Shown: positions 20,578 through 29,988, counted from the stretch's first letter. The stretch is DNA of 64,000 nt from Neisseria musculi (GCF_014297595.2 NZ_CP060414.2:1612001-1676000), one strand, 5' to 3'. The notes: generated by a model not told the origin, from the letters alone. Made by a program: numbers and translations.

Positions 20578-21780
20578 TTATAACTCAATGCCTTTGAGTT
20601 TGGCAACGGTGTTGATGTCTTTGTCGCCGCGGCCGGAAAGATTCACCAGAACCACTTGGTCTCTGCTCATGGCAGGCGCATTTTCCACCGCCCAGGCAAG
20701 GGCATGGCTGGATTCGAGCGCGGGAATAATGCCTTCGTACCGGCACAACAAATCAAAGGCCTGCAAGGCGGCATCATCATTAGCGGCGGTGTATTCCACG
20801 CGGCCGGTGTCGGCCAGATGGCTGTGCTCGGGGCCGATGCCGGGGTAATCCAAGCCGGCCGAAACCGAATGCGTGCCGAGCACTTGGCCGTTTTCGTCCT
20901 GCATCAGGTAACTGCGGAAGCCGTGCAAAACGCCGGCAGGGGCTTTGCCGGTAATCGGTGCGGCATGGTCGGGCGTGTCGATGCCGCGCCCGCCCGCCTC
21001 CACCCCCACCAGGCGCACGCCCGCTTCGCCGATATAGGGGTAAAACAGGCCGATGGCGTTGGAGCCGCCGCCCACGCAGGCCACTGCCGCATCGGGCTGG
21101 CGGCCGATGGCTTCGAGCATCTGCTCTTTGGCTTCGTTGCCGATTACGCATTGGAAATCGCGCACCATTTCGGGATAAGGCGCTGGGCCGGCAGCGGTGC
21201 CGATGATGTAGAAAGTGTCGTCCACCCGCGCCACCCATTCGCGCATGGCTTCGTTCATGGCATCTTTGAGCGTGCGGCTGCCGCTGTCCACGCCCACCAC
21301 ATTGGCACCCAACAGCTTCATGCGGAACACGTTGGGCGCCTGGCGGATAATGTCGTCAGCCCCCATATAAACACGGCATTCCATGCCGAAGCGGGCGGCA
21401 ACGGTGGCGGTGGCTACACCGTGCTGGCCGGCGCCGGTTTCGGCAATCACGCGTTTTTTGCCCATGCGTTTGGCCAGCAATGCTTGGCCGATGGTGTTGT
21501 TGATTTTGTGCGCGCCGGTGTGGTTGAGATCTTCGCGCTTGAGCCAGATTTGCGCACCGCCGAGTTGTTCAGACAGGCGTGCGGCGTGGTAAACGGGGCT
21601 GGGGCGGCCGACATAGTGTTTCAGATCGCTGCGGAAAGCCGTCCAGAAAGCGGGGTCGTTTTTGGCTTCTTGATAAGCCGCCGCCAGCTCCTGCAGGGCG
21701 GGAATCAGGGTTTCGGAAACAAACACACCTCCGTGCTCGCCGAAAAAGCCTTGTGAATCGGGGGCTTGATAGTTCTGCAT
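20578..21780 (-). CDS. trpB: Tryptophan synthase beta chain
   Basis: This 400-residue PLP enzyme joins indole and serine in the last step of tryptophan synthesis. The PLP lysine is in [20 protein letters not shown] and the phosphate-binding loop is [10 protein letters not shown]. The start at 21780 follows AAGGAATATTC; an upstream frame start at 21828 lies inside trpF and is unlikely. It begins 10 bases after the trpF stop, so trpF-trpB is one transcript; trpA is not in the window. Confidence 0.97.
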   Translation of the reverse strand: MQNYQAPDSQGFFGEHGGVFVSETLIPALQELAAAYQEAKNDPAFWTAFRSDLKHYVGRPSPVYHAARLSEQLGGAQIWLKREDLNHTGAHKINNTIGQALLAKRMGKKRVIAETGAGQHGVATATVAARFGMECRVYMGADDIIRQAPNVFRMKLLGANVVGVDSGSRTLKDAMNEAMREWVARVDDTFYIIGTAAGPAPYPEMVRDFQCVIGNEAKEQMLEAIGRQPDAAVACVGGGSNAIGLFYPYIGEAGVRLVGVEAGGRGIDTPDHAAPITGKAPAGVLHGFRSYLMQDENGQVLGTHSVSAGLDYPGIGPEHSHLADTGRVEYTAANDDAALQAFDLLCRYEGIIPALESSHALAWAVENAPAMSRDQVVLVNLSGRGDKDINTVAKLKGIEL

Positions 21781-21790
21781 GAATATTCCT

Positions 21791-22402
21791 TTATGATAGG
21801 CGGCGGATAAACTCCGCCATTTTGGCAACAGATTTGATGCCCGCAGCGCTTTCTACGCCGCTGGACACATCAACCGTTTGCGCGCCCGTGATTCTAACAG
21901 CTTCGGCCACATTTTCAGGCGTGAGGCCGCCTGAAAGTATCCAATGGCCGCCGAGATCAGGCGGCAGCATCTGCCAATCGAAACTGCAGCCGGTGCCGCC
22001 GTATTCGCCTTCGATGTAGGCATCGAACAGCAAGGCGCGGGCATCGGGATAAGTTTCGCGTGCCGCAATGATGCCGGCAGTGTTTTGCACGCGCACGGCC
22101 TTTATATAGGGGCGCGCAAAACGGCGGCAGAATCCGGGCGTTTCATCGCCGTGAAACTGAATCATGTCTATCGGCACCTGCGCGAGAATTTCTTCGATGC
22201 GCGCCGCTTCTTCATTGACAAACAAAGCCACTACGCCGACAAACGGCGGCAGCGCCCGCACAATGCGCTGCGCCGTTTCTATGCCCACGGCGCGCCTGCT
22301 TTTTCCGTAAAACACCAGCCCCACCGCATCAACGCCCAACTCGGCGGCGGCGGCGGCGTCTTCAGGGCGGGTGAAACCGCAGATTTTGATACGGGGCTTC
22401 AT
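21791..22402 (-). CDS. trpF: Phosphoribosylanthranilate isomerase
   Basis: This 203-residue TIM-barrel enzyme carries out the isomerisation step of tryptophan synthesis. [43 protein letters not shown] and [11 protein letters not shown] are the classical TrpF motifs. The start MKPRIK (22402) has GGAAAAG upstream; a longer frame to 22447 is possible but not typical. It is immediately upstream of trpB. Confidence 0.95.
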   Translation of the reverse strand: MKPRIKICGFTRPEDAAAAAELGVDAVGLVFYGKSRRAVGIETAQRIVRALPPFVGVVALFVNEEAARIEEILAQVPIDMIQFHGDETPGFCRRFARPYIKAVRVQNTAGIIAARETYPDARALLFDAYIEGEYGGTGCSFDWQMLPPDLGGHWILSGGLTPENVAEAVRITGAQTVDVSSGVESAAGIKSVAKMAEFIRRLS

Positions 22403-22609
22403 CATCTTTTCCGGCAAACTCTCAATAGTGGTTGGGAATTTATACAATAGTTCGCTAATATCTGCAAAATTTCAGACGGCCTTTGCAGTGATGGTTTCAA
22501 TCGGGCAAAACCGTGTTAAGCCCTTTGCCACCGGCACCCTATGGATTTTAAGATAAAGCCATGCAGCAACTCTATGCTGTTTTTTTCAAATTTAAAAGGA
22601 TAAACCGTT

Positions 22610-22768
22610 ATGAACCATATCAAAATTTTGTTGCTCTCTGCCGCTCTCACTCTAACCGCCGCCGCGTGCAGCTCGTCCGCCGCCGACACGCCTGCCGTTG
22701 ATGCTGCTGCCCAAGTTCAGGAAAGCGCGCCCGCCGATATCGGCGCTGCCGATGCCGCGCAGCAATAA
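22610..22768 (+). CDS. Small lipoprotein, 52 residues
   Basis: The frame starts MNHIKILLLSAALTLTAAAC, a complete lipoprotein signal with lipobox TAAAC, followed by an Ala/Ser-rich, acidic mature part ending in DAAQQ. AAAAGGA is spaced nine bases before ATG and a DUS terminator follows the stop. Such small alanine-rich lipoproteins are frequent in Neisseria; the function is unknown. Confidence 0.75.
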   Translation: MNHIKILLLSAALTLTAAACSSSAADTPAVDAAAQVQESAPADIGAADAAQQ

Positions 22769-22790
22769 CGCCGCCCTATCCGGCTGTTTC

Positions 22791-22829
22791 AGGCCGTCTG
22801 AAAACTTTTTCGGTTTCAGACGGCCTTTT
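22791..22829 (+). terminator. DUS-pair terminator after the small lipoprotein gene
   Basis: AGGCCGTCTGAAA and TTTCAGACGGCCT arms (13 bp) with a 10-base loop are followed by TTTCC. Further single DUS copies follow at about 22880 and 22921. Confidence 0.8.
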
Positions 22830-22986
22830 CCTTACCCGGCCGCCCCACCTTAATTAATTGTTTCAAGTTTAAGCAATGGGTTTCAGACGGCCTGACCGTT
22901 CCCCAATCTGTTTTATCGGTTTCAGACGGCCTGACCATACCCAGCCTGTTTGAAACCATAGACCGCAGTATATTTATGCTGCCTGA

Positions 22987-23541
22987 TCAACGGGCAGGAC
23001 GGTGTTGATTTGGGCGGGCTATGGGCTCGAAACCTTGTGCTTTAACCCAAGCCGTGATTTCGGCCTGCACTTCTTCTGCGCCGCCCGCGCTGCCGATGCG
23101 CACGCCGGCTTCGTCTTCACCCAACTCTTCGAGAACCGCCATTTGCGAATCGAGCATACCGGCTTTCATATAATGCCCTTTGCGCGCCCTCATGCGCTCG
23201 AGATTCACTTCATACGGCGGGGAAAGGTGGACAAACACCACCCTGCCCCCGGCTTCGCGCAGAATGTCGCGGTAGTGGCGCTTGAGCGCCGAACAGGTAA
23301 CGATGCTGTAGGGCTCGCCTGCCTGCGCCTGCGCGGTCATCCAATCACGCAGGTTGCGCAGCCACGGATAGCGGTCTTGATCGGTGAGCGCAATGCCCGC
23401 GCCCATTTTGTCGCGGTTTGCCTGCGTGTGGAAATCGTCGCCCTCGGCATAAGGGCATTGGAAATGCTGTTGCAGGGTAAGGGCGGCGGTGGTTTTGCCG
23501 CAGCCGCACACGCCCATCAGCACGAAATGTACGGTATCCAT
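22987..23541 (-). CDS. gntK: Gluconokinase
   Basis: This 184-residue P-loop kinase phosphorylates gluconate to 6-phosphogluconate. The Walker A motif is VCGCGKTT (MGVCGCGKTTAALTL), with EGDDFHTQANRDKM and SALKRHYRDILR typical of GntK. The likely partner gluconate permease gene lies 1.75 kb upstream on the same strand. The two are separated by an AT-rich insert with a bacteriocin gene and an IS, so the pair was probably once adjacent. Confidence 0.93.
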   Translation of the reverse strand: MDTVHFVLMGVCGCGKTTAALTLQQHFQCPYAEGDDFHTQANRDKMGAGIALTDQDRYPWLRNLRDWMTAQAQAGEPYSIVTCSALKRHYRDILREAGGRVVFVHLSPPYEVNLERMRARKGHYMKAGMLDSQMAVLEELGEDEAGVRIGSAGGAEEVQAEITAWVKAQGFEPIARPNQHRPAR

Positions 23542-23708
23542 GATATTGCTCCTTGATTTTATTCACAACGAAATCTTCTTACATCTATTCGAATAAAAAT
23601 TGAACTAATTTATTGTTGATATCCTCCCATTTTAAGGATATTTACCATTTATGTTGTGGTTATATTCTTGTTTATGTTGATACTTAAACCTGATAGGAGT
23701 TTAATAAA

Positions 23709-24001
23709 ATGCATACATTAAATGCTAACGAATTGAGTCAAGTATCAGGCGGTTGGGTGGCCAATGCCGCTGGTGCAGGTATGGGAGCTGTCGGAGGGCA
23801 TCTCGGCTATATGGCCAGTACAGCCGCAAGCGGACAATACAATCCATGGGCACATGCAGCAGCAGTTGTTACCGGTGCAGGAGAGGGGCATTAAGCCCCG
23901 TTTCAGGAGCTAGGACGTTGGTTACCGGCATGCGTAGCACAGCGTTTGGCGCAGCAGCAGGGGCAATCAATGGATACGCAGGTACAGTGGGTACCATATA
24001 A
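23709..24001 (+). pseudogene. Double-glycine-leader bacteriocin precursor, frameshifted
   Basis: The first 61 codons start with a 15-residue leader MHTLNANELSQVSGG, the cleavage signal of peptides exported by C39-peptidase ABC transporters. A Gly/Ala-rich body with GAGMGAVGGHLGY follows, typical of class II bacteriocins. The frame stops just after GGGG at 23885-23888. One extra G would join it to a second frame ending GAAAGAINGYAGTVGTI, stop at 24001, giving a 97-residue precursor with GxxxG-type helices in both halves. TAGGAG precedes ATG. The region is AT-rich and lacks DUS, so it looks acquired. No transporter gene is in the window. Confidence 0.75.
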
Positions 24002-24040
24002 CATTGGTCGTTAATATAATTCTTATCGAATCTAACCATT

Positions 24041-24048
24041 AAAGTTAA
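24041..24048. repeat. 8-bp target duplication (left) of IS copy 1
   Basis: AAAGTTAA at 24041-24048 is repeated at 24769-24776, directly flanking the element. Confidence 0.9.
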
Positions 24049-24768
24049 GGGGCTGTACTAGATAACTAGGGAAATTTAACTTCAGGTTAGAATAATCCCT
24101 ATGAGAAAAAGTCGTTTAAGTCAGTACAAGCAAAACAAACTGATTGAACTATTTGTTACAGGTGTTACCGCTCGCACAGCGGCGCAATTAGTTAGCGTCA
24201 ATAAAAATACCGCTGCCTATTACTTCCACCGTTTGCGCTTACTTATCTATCACAACAGCCCGCATCTGGAAATGCTTGATGGTGAAGTAGAAGTTGATGA
24301 AAGCTATTTTGGCGGACAACGCAAAGGCAAACGTGGTCGCGGTGCGGCTGGCAAAGTGGCTGTATTCGGGCTTTTGAAGCGTAATGGTAAGGTTTACACC
24401 GTTGCCGTACCCAATACACAAACTGCGACTTTATTGCCAATTATCCGCGAGCAAGTGAAGCCTGATAGCATTGTTTATACCGATTGTTACAAAAGTTATG
24501 ACGTTCTTGATGTGAGCGAATTTTCACATTTTCGGATCAATCACAGCACACATTTTGCTGAGCGACAAAATCACATTAACGGAATTGAGAACTTTTGGAA
24601 CCAAGCAAAACGCCATTTACGCAAGTTTAACGGCATTCCCAAAGAGCATTTTGAACTGTATTTGAAAGAGTGTGAATGGCGTTTTAACAACAGTGAGATA
24701 AAATTTCAAATTTCTATTTTAAAACAATTAGTAAAGCAGGATTTGTTCTAGTTATCTAGGACAGCCCC
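24049..24768 (+). mobile_element. IS1595-family insertion sequence, copy 1 (720 bp)
   Basis: Terminal inverted repeats begin GGGGCTGT and continue CTAGATAACTAG, differing only at base 9 (A left, C right). It is flanked by the target duplication AAAGTTAA. The target is the centre of a 30-bp palindrome with arms AATCTAACCATTAA, probably the bacteriocin gene terminator. The same element occurs at 42655, 49106 and 50930. Confidence 0.95.
24101..24751 (+). CDS. IS1595-family transposase (ISXO2-like)
   Basis: This 216-residue protein has an N-terminal helix-turn-helix-like region (SQYKQNKLIELFVTGVTART) and an ISXO2-like transposase domain. The acidic residues lie in EVEVDESYFGG, VYTDCYKSYD and a distal NGIENFWNQAKRHL segment, where the third acidic residue is replaced by the N/E-rich motif seen in this family. 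The reading frame is intact, so the element may be active. It differs by only a residue or two from the other intact copies. Confidence 0.95.
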   Translation: MRKSRLSQYKQNKLIELFVTGVTARTAAQLVSVNKNTAAYYFHRLRLLIYHNSPHLEMLDGEVEVDESYFGGQRKGKRGRGAAGKVAVFGLLKRNGKVYTVAVPNTQTATLLPIIREQVKPDSIVYTDCYKSYDVLDVSEFSHFRINHSTHFAERQNHINGIENFWNQAKRHLRKFNGIPKEHFELYLKECEWRFNNSEIKFQISILKQLVKQDLF

Positions 24769-25015
24769 AAAGTTAATGGTTAGATTCTGCTTTCTTAAAA
24801 AGAAAATTCGAGTATTTGGAATGCTGCTTGTATTTAAATAATGATGGAAATACCCAGCAGGATATTATGCCGGTCGTAATTTGATTCACGTAATTTGGAA
24901 TGCGGTGTAGGTGTATAGGCGACGGCTACCGGCCAAATACCATTTCAGTACGACAGGGCGGATATATAAGCGGCAACCAATCTGAATGACTGTATTTTTC
25001 TTGTAGGGGATGTTA

Positions 25016-25282
25016 ATGATAATTTATCTGTGTAGTGCGATTTTTTTCTTTTTTTGGTTGGGTATGCGCTCTTATACCCGCAGAAAAACATGGGCAGCGG
25101 CACTTATCGTAATGACAGCCATGCTAGGGTTATTATGGACTTTTGCCGCTTGGTATGATGTCATGCATACCTACCCTCAGGATAAAACGCGAATCTGGCT
25201 GCTTTTGGGCTGTCATTCAATATTTTTAATCGTATTTAGCGACTATCTTCTGTATTTCTTCAGCAAAATTCAAAAGAAATAA
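25016..25282 (+). CDS. Small membrane protein, candidate bacteriocin immunity protein
   Basis: An 88-residue protein with about three hydrophobic segments (YLCSAIFFFFWLGM; ALIVMTAMLGLLWTFAAW; LLLGCHSIFLIVFSDYLLYF) and a basic C-terminus. GTAGGGG suits the ATG at 25016 better than the one at 25010. It lies on the same strand as the bacteriocin, downstream of the IS. Size, topology and position fit a class II bacteriocin immunity protein, but no sequence family is recognised, so this is inference from context. Confidence 0.5.
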   Translation: MIIYLCSAIFFFFWLGMRSYTRRKTWAAALIVMTAMLGLLWTFAAWYDVMHTYPQDKTRIWLLLGCHSIFLIVFSDYLLYFFSKIQKK

Positions 25283-25293
25283 TTTTTAATTCA

Positions 25294-26679
25294 CTAGAAA
25301 ATGCCAAATGCAAGGGCTGAAAGTGCGAAGCCGATGGCGGCAATCAGGGTTTGGTTGACAGTCCAAGTTTTCAGCGTGGTGGGCACGTCCATGTCGAGCA
25401 GGCGGCCGACCAGCCAGAAACCGGAATCGTTGAAATGGCTCACGCCCACAGAACCGGCGGCGGTGGCCAAAACAATACAGGCAAGCTGCCAGTCGCTGTA
25501 GCCGGCGGCGGCAACGGCGGGCGCCATCAGCGCGGCGGCGGTGGTTAAGGCCACCGTGGCCGAGCCTTGCGCGATGCGCAGTGCCAACGCCACCAAAAAG
25601 CAGCCCAACAGCACGGGAATGCCCAAATGACTCATGCTGTCGGCCAATGCCTGACCGATGCCCGAAGCGCGCAGCACCCCGCCGAACATACCGCCTGCGC
25701 CGGTAATCAAAATAACCGAGCAAACAGGGCCGAGCGCGCCGTCAACGGTTTTTTCAAGCGCGCTGCCTCGCTCGCCGCGTTTTCTTCCCAGCACAAACAT
25801 GGCCGCCGACACCGAAACCAACAGCGCAACGGGGGTGGCACCGATCATGCGTAGAGCCTGCACCCAGCCTTCATCGGTACTCACCACTTTTTCGGCCGCC
25901 AGCGTGGCCAAACCGGTATTTAGAAAAATCAGCAACATCGGGATGAACATAATGCCGATAACCGTGCCGGCTCCGGCAGGCTCTTTGGGGGCATCATCGT
26001 CCTGCCTGCCGCCGCTGAGGATATCGGGCACCGGCACGACAAATCGGCGGTCGAGCACTTGGCCGAGCAGATAACCGCTGAAATACCAGGTAACCACCGC
26101 CAGCGGCAGCCCGAGCAGCAGCACATGGCCGATGTTGGCGCCGTAAAATTCAGAAGCGGCAATCGGGCCCGGATGCGGCGGCAGGAAAACGTGCATTACC
26201 GAAAACGCGCCGATGGAGGCCATGCCGTAGGCCAACACATTGGCTTTCATACGCCGCGCGGTGGCAAACACAATCGGCAGCATCACCACCAGCCCCGCAT
26301 CGAAGAAAATCGGAAAGCCGAAAATCAGCGATGCCACACCCAACGCAAACGGCGCGCGCTTTTCGCCGAAAGTGCGTATCAGCGCATCGGCCAGCGACTG
26401 CGCCCCGCCCGAAGTTTCCACCAGCCTGCCGAGCATCGCACCCAAGCCCACCAACAGCGCCACGCTGCCCAGCGTGCCGCCGAAGTTTTTCACCAACACA
26501 TCGTTCACAATACTGCCCATCGGCAGCCCTGTGGCGATGGCGGTAAACAGGCTGGCAATCATCAGCGTGAGCAGCGCGTGTATGCGGAATCTGACAATCA
26601 ACACCAAAATCAGCAGGATGGCGCCTGCCGCAATGCCCAGCAGCGTGCCTGCGCTTAACGTTTGCGTCCAGTTTTCCAT
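25294..26679 (-). CDS. GntP-family gluconate permease
   Basis: This is a 461-residue polytopic inner-membrane carrier of the GntP family, which imports gluconate and related sugar acids with protons. The conserved FGFPIFFDAGLVVMLPIVF and HVFLPPHPGPIAASE stretches and GSVGVSHFNDSGFWLVGR near the C-terminus are diagnostic. The start MENWTQ at 26679 follows AAGGGC. It is on the same strand as gntK and upstream of it, consistent with an ancestral permease-kinase unit now split by the insert at 23.6-25.3 kb. Confidence 0.92.
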   Translation of the reverse strand: MENWTQTLSAGTLLGIAAGAILLILVLIVRFRIHALLTLMIASLFTAIATGLPMGSIVNDVLVKNFGGTLGSVALLVGLGAMLGRLVETSGGAQSLADALIRTFGEKRAPFALGVASLIFGFPIFFDAGLVVMLPIVFATARRMKANVLAYGMASIGAFSVMHVFLPPHPGPIAASEFYGANIGHVLLLGLPLAVVTWYFSGYLLGQVLDRRFVVPVPDILSGGRQDDDAPKEPAGAGTVIGIMFIPMLLIFLNTGLATLAAEKVVSTDEGWVQALRMIGATPVALLVSVSAAMFVLGRKRGERGSALEKTVDGALGPVCSVILITGAGGMFGGVLRASGIGQALADSMSHLGIPVLLGCFLVALALRIAQGSATVALTTAAALMAPAVAAAGYSDWQLACIVLATAAGSVGVSHFNDSGFWLVGRLLDMDVPTTLKTWTVNQTLIAAIGFALSALAFGIF

Positions 26680-27062
26680 ATCAAGCCCTTTTCCATATAC
26701 AAATACAAAAATAGTGGAATCTGCCGTCATTCTAAATACAGCCGAACACCCCGCCTATGACTTACATCAAGCCGGGCAGTCTGCATATTTGCAGCAAATC
26801 TGCCGCCATTCCGTTAGCGCATTGCCGCGCTTCGGCCTGCAAACGACTTTTTTGAATCCGCCCGGCAGAAACAGAGCCGGCGCCCGTTGCCCGCACGCCC
26901 TGCCGCCGCGCATCAAAAATAAAACTGCCCCGCCTGCTGTGCTGCAAAATGATGCACAATGCCAAACGGCAGGCCGTCTGAAACCGTTTTTGCAGAGCCG
27001 CCCATGCTTTCAGACTGCCTTTGGGCTAAAATACGCTCCCACCGAAAACACGGCAGAACAAT

Positions 27063-28457
27063 GTGAAAATACTGATACTCGGCAGCGGCCAGGTAGGCTC
27101 CACCGTTGCCCAAGAGCTGGCCTCGCTGCCCGAAAACGATGTAACCATCATCGATACAAGCGAAACCGCGCTGCAAAACATCGGCAGCAAACTCGATGTG
27201 CAAACCCTGCTGGGCAACGGCGCCTCACCGTTTATGCTCAAGCGCGCGGGCGCGGAAGACGCCGATCTGCTGCTGGCACTCACCCGTAGCGATGAAACCA
27301 ATATCGTGGCCTGCAAAATCGCCGCCGAGGTGTTCAACATTCCCGGCCGTATCGCCCGCGTGCGCTCCACCGATTATCTCGACTACCAAACCGAAGAAAC
27401 GCTCAACAGCCTCGATATCTTCAGCATCACCGAGTCAATCAGCCCCGAAGAACTGGTTACCGAACGGCTCACCGGCCTGCTCAGCTACACCAGCGCATTG
27501 CAGGTGCTGCGCTTTGCCGGCGACAAAGCCCGTATGGTTGTGGTGCAGGCGCGCAAAGGCGGCCTGCTAGTCGATAAAGAAATCGCCCAAATCAACCAAC
27601 ACCTTCCCGAAGGCGTGGATTGCCAGATTTGCGCCATCTACCGCAACAACCGCCTGATTGTGCCTTCCGCACAAACCGTGATTATCGAAGGCGACGAAGT
27701 GTTTTTCGTGGCCGGCACCGAAAACGTCAAAATCATGATGCGCGAGCTGCGCCCCAACGAACAGCGCAACCGCCGCATCATGATTGCCGGCGGCGGCAAC
27801 ATCGGCTACCGCCTGGCCAAACAGCTCGAAAGCAGCATGGACATCAAAATCATCGAATACAGCAAAAACCGTGCCGAATGGCTGGCCGAACACCTCGACC
27901 GCACCCTTGTGCTGCACGGCTCGGCCACCGATGAAACCCTGCTCGAGCAGGAATATATCGATGAAATCGATGTTTTCTGCGCCCTCACCAACGATGACGA
28001 AAACAACATCATGGCCGGCCTGCTGGCCAAAAATCTCGGCGCCAAGCGCGTGATTGCCATCGTGAACCGCTCAAGTTATGTGGATCTGCTCGAGGGCAAC
28101 AAAATCGACATTGTGGTGTCGCCGCACCTAGTTACCATCGGCTCGATACTCGCCCATATCCGCAAAGGCGATGTGGCGGCCGTACATCCCCTGCGGCGCG
28201 GCAAAGCCGAAGCCATCGAAGTGGTGGTGCACGGCGACAAACAAACCTCCGCGCTGGTCGGCCGCCGCGTGTCGGAAATCAAGTGGCCGCCGGGCTGCCA
28301 CTTTGCCGCCCTCGTGCGCGGCGATGAAGTGGTGATGGGCCACAAAGAAGACGCGGTAATGGCCGAGGGCGACCATATCATTTTCTTCGTATCCCGCCGG
28401 CGCATATTGCGCGAGCTGGAAAAACTGATTGCCGTGAAAATGGGCTTTTTCGGCTAG
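27063..28457 (+). CDS. trkA: Trk potassium uptake system protein TrkA
   Basis: This 464-residue cytoplasmic regulatory subunit gates the TrkH/TrkG potassium channel. It has two RCK modules: Rossmann motifs ILGSGQVGSTVAQELA (residue 3 on) and IAGGGNIGYRLAKQLE (about residue 241), each followed by a TrkA-C domain. It starts with GTG; the upstream ATG at 27061 is out of frame and is immediately stopped. The ribosome site is weak. No trkH neighbour is present. Confidence 0.95.
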   Translation: MKILILGSGQVGSTVAQELASLPENDVTIIDTSETALQNIGSKLDVQTLLGNGASPFMLKRAGAEDADLLLALTRSDETNIVACKIAAEVFNIPGRIARVRSTDYLDYQTEETLNSLDIFSITESISPEELVTERLTGLLSYTSALQVLRFAGDKARMVVVQARKGGLLVDKEIAQINQHLPEGVDCQICAIYRNNRLIVPSAQTVIIEGDEVFFVAGTENVKIMMRELRPNEQRNRRIMIAGGGNIGYRLAKQLESSMDIKIIEYSKNRAEWLAEHLDRTLVLHGSATDETLLEQEYIDEIDVFCALTNDDENNIMAGLLAKNLGAKRVIAIVNRSSYVDLLEGNKIDIVVSPHLVTIGSILAHIRKGDVAAVHPLRRGKAEAIEVVVHGDKQTSALVGRRVSEIKWPPGCHFAALVRGDEVVMGHKEDAVMAEGDHIIFFVSRRRILRELEKLIAVKMGFFG

Positions 28458-28689
28458 CTTGCGCCGGTTGCACAATCATCCGGATACACCGTGCACAGGC
28501 CGGTGCCTTTGCAAAACACCTTCAGGCCGTCTGAAAAAATCCAATGCCACCATTCCCCGCAGGCGGAAATCCACATGAAAATATTGACGCGCCGGTCAAA
28601 CAAACGCTTGAAACAAACACCCGCACTCCCGCGCAGGCGGGAATGCGGCAAATCATCTCTTGTGATATTTTGCAGATTGGATAAAAGCC

Positions 28690-28750
28690 TCAGGCCGTCT
28701 GAAAACACCTGCCCATGCAGACTTTTCAGACGGCCTGAAGCGTAGAAAAC
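28690..28750. repeat. Direct repeat with paired DUS, copy 1
   Basis: CTCAGGCCGTCTGAAAACAC through GACGGCCTGAAGCGTAGAAA is repeated nearly base for base at 28968-29028. Each copy contains a DUS inverted pair with a 22-base centre. Confidence 0.85.
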
Positions 28751-28967
28751 CGGCTTTGTTTACACTTTCCGTTTTCTGCCCGAACTCCCGTTTTTTTTAA
28801 CGGTTGCGGCAACGCCGAAAGGCGCAGCAAAGCCGTATGGTTTTATTGAAGTTTTTCCGCGACCCGGTGCGGCAAGCCTATACCGAAACCGCCAAGCTCC
28901 CGTTTCCGGCAAAAACACAAGCTGCCTGGTTCAGAAAATGTAAACCACCCGGCCTTTTCCAATATCT

Positions 28968-29028
28968 CAGGCCGTCTGAAAACACCTGCCCATGCAGACT
29001 TTTCAGACGGCCTGAAGCGTAGAAAATC
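28968..29028. repeat. Direct repeat with paired DUS, copy 2
   Basis: Second copy of the segment at 28690-28750. The copies are followed by related but diverged TTGTTTAC-containing sequence, so the duplication is part of a larger repeat unit of roughly 280 bp. Confidence 0.85.
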
Positions 29029-29217
29029 GGGCGTTGTTTACGCTTTTTATTTTTCCCAAAAACTTATTTTTCCCAAAAGCCCATTTTAGGTTTTTGAAGA
29101 TGGTAGGTAATACCGGAAAGCACCGCAAAACCGCATGGTTTTCGGGCGGCAAACATTTTTCAGACGGCCGAAATGAATCCTGAAAAATTCATAATATTTT
29201 GATGATAAACACCAACG

Positions 29218-29988
29218 CTACAGCGCAAATTCCGCCCACACCGGCGCGTGGTCGCTTGGGCGTTCCTGCCCGCGCGCTTCCAAATCCACCTGCACGGTTT
29301 GCAGGGCATCGCGCAACGCGGCCGTAACCAAAATATGGTCGATGCGCAAACCCTGCCTGCGTTGGAACATCGCGCCGCGGTAATCCCACCAGGTGTAGTG
29401 TGCGCCCTCGGGGTAGAGATGGCGCAGGCTGTCAGTCAGCCCCAAATCGAGCAGGTTGCGGAACCACAAACGCTCGATGCTGGTGCAGTGGATTTTTTCA
29501 TGCCACTTTTCGGGGTCGTAGCAGTCGGCATCGGCGGGCGCGATATTGAAATCGCCCAGCAGCACCACTTTTCCGTAACGCCCTATTTCGCCGCGCACAA
29601 ATTCGGCCAGCGCGGCAAACCATTGCCGTTTGTATTCAAACTTGGGGCTGTCGGGCGCTTCGCCGTTTACACAGTAAACATTAATCACGCGCACGCCGTT
29701 AATGGTGGCGGCAATCACGCGCCGCTGCGGGTCGTCAGGCAGCGCGGGCAGGCCGGTATGCACGTCTTGCGGCTCAGCCTTGCTGATAACGGCCACGCCG
29801 TTATAGGTTTTCTGGCCGCTCCACACGGTGTGCAGGCCGGCCATCTGAAAAACGGCGGCGGGGTATTTGTCTTGATCGAGCTTCAATTCCTGCAACACCA
29901 GCACATCGGGTTGGTGTTGCTGCAGCCAGTTTTGCACCTGCGGCAGGCGCACGTTGAGAGAATTTACATTCCAAGTCGCAATCTTCAT
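29218..29988 (-). CDS. xth: Exodeoxyribonuclease III (ExoIII family AP endonuclease)
   Basis: This 256-residue EEP-fold enzyme cleaves at abasic sites and degrades duplex DNA 3'-5' in base excision repair. Motifs: MKIATWNVNSLNVRLPQV, LVLQELKLDQ, VLLGDFNIAPAD, YTWWDYRGAMF and the terminal GQERPSDHAPVWAEF. The start at 29988 (MKIATWN) is preceded by GAGG; the frame extends 14 codons further upstream without support. Confidence 0.94.
   Translation of the reverse strand: MKIATWNVNSLNVRLPQVQNWLQQHQPDVLVLQELKLDQDKYPAAVFQMAGLHTVWSGQKTYNGVAVISKAEPQDVHTGLPALPDDPQRRVIAATINGVRVINVYCVNGEAPDSPKFEYKRQWFAALAEFVRGEIGRYGKVVLLGDFNIAPADADCYDPEKWHEKIHCTSIERLWFRNLLDLGLTDSLRHLYPEGAHYTWWDYRGAMFQRRQGLRIDHILVTAALRDALQTVQVDLEARGQERPSDHAPVWAEFAL

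Larger units (their letters stand above)
28458..29217. other. Gene-free stretch rich in repeats
   Basis: About 760 bases without a supported gene. It contains two dRS3-like palindromes (28552-28570 and 28626-28644), two copies of a roughly 60-bp segment with paired DUS (28690-28750 and 28968-29028), and two members of a dispersed non-coding repeat starting TTGTTTAC near 28757 and 29035. Confidence 0.65.

Noticed and set aside
20656..21756. 366-codon frame antisense to trpB
   Set aside because: Shadow of trpB; no start signal and low-complexity His/Ala/Gly-rich product.
23753..24001. Independent 82-codon gene overlapping the bacteriocin
   Set aside because: Only its last ~35 codons have bacteriocin-like composition. 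The earlier part is Arg/Cys/Ser-rich shadow sequence, so it is better explained as the frameshifted end of the bacteriocin gene.
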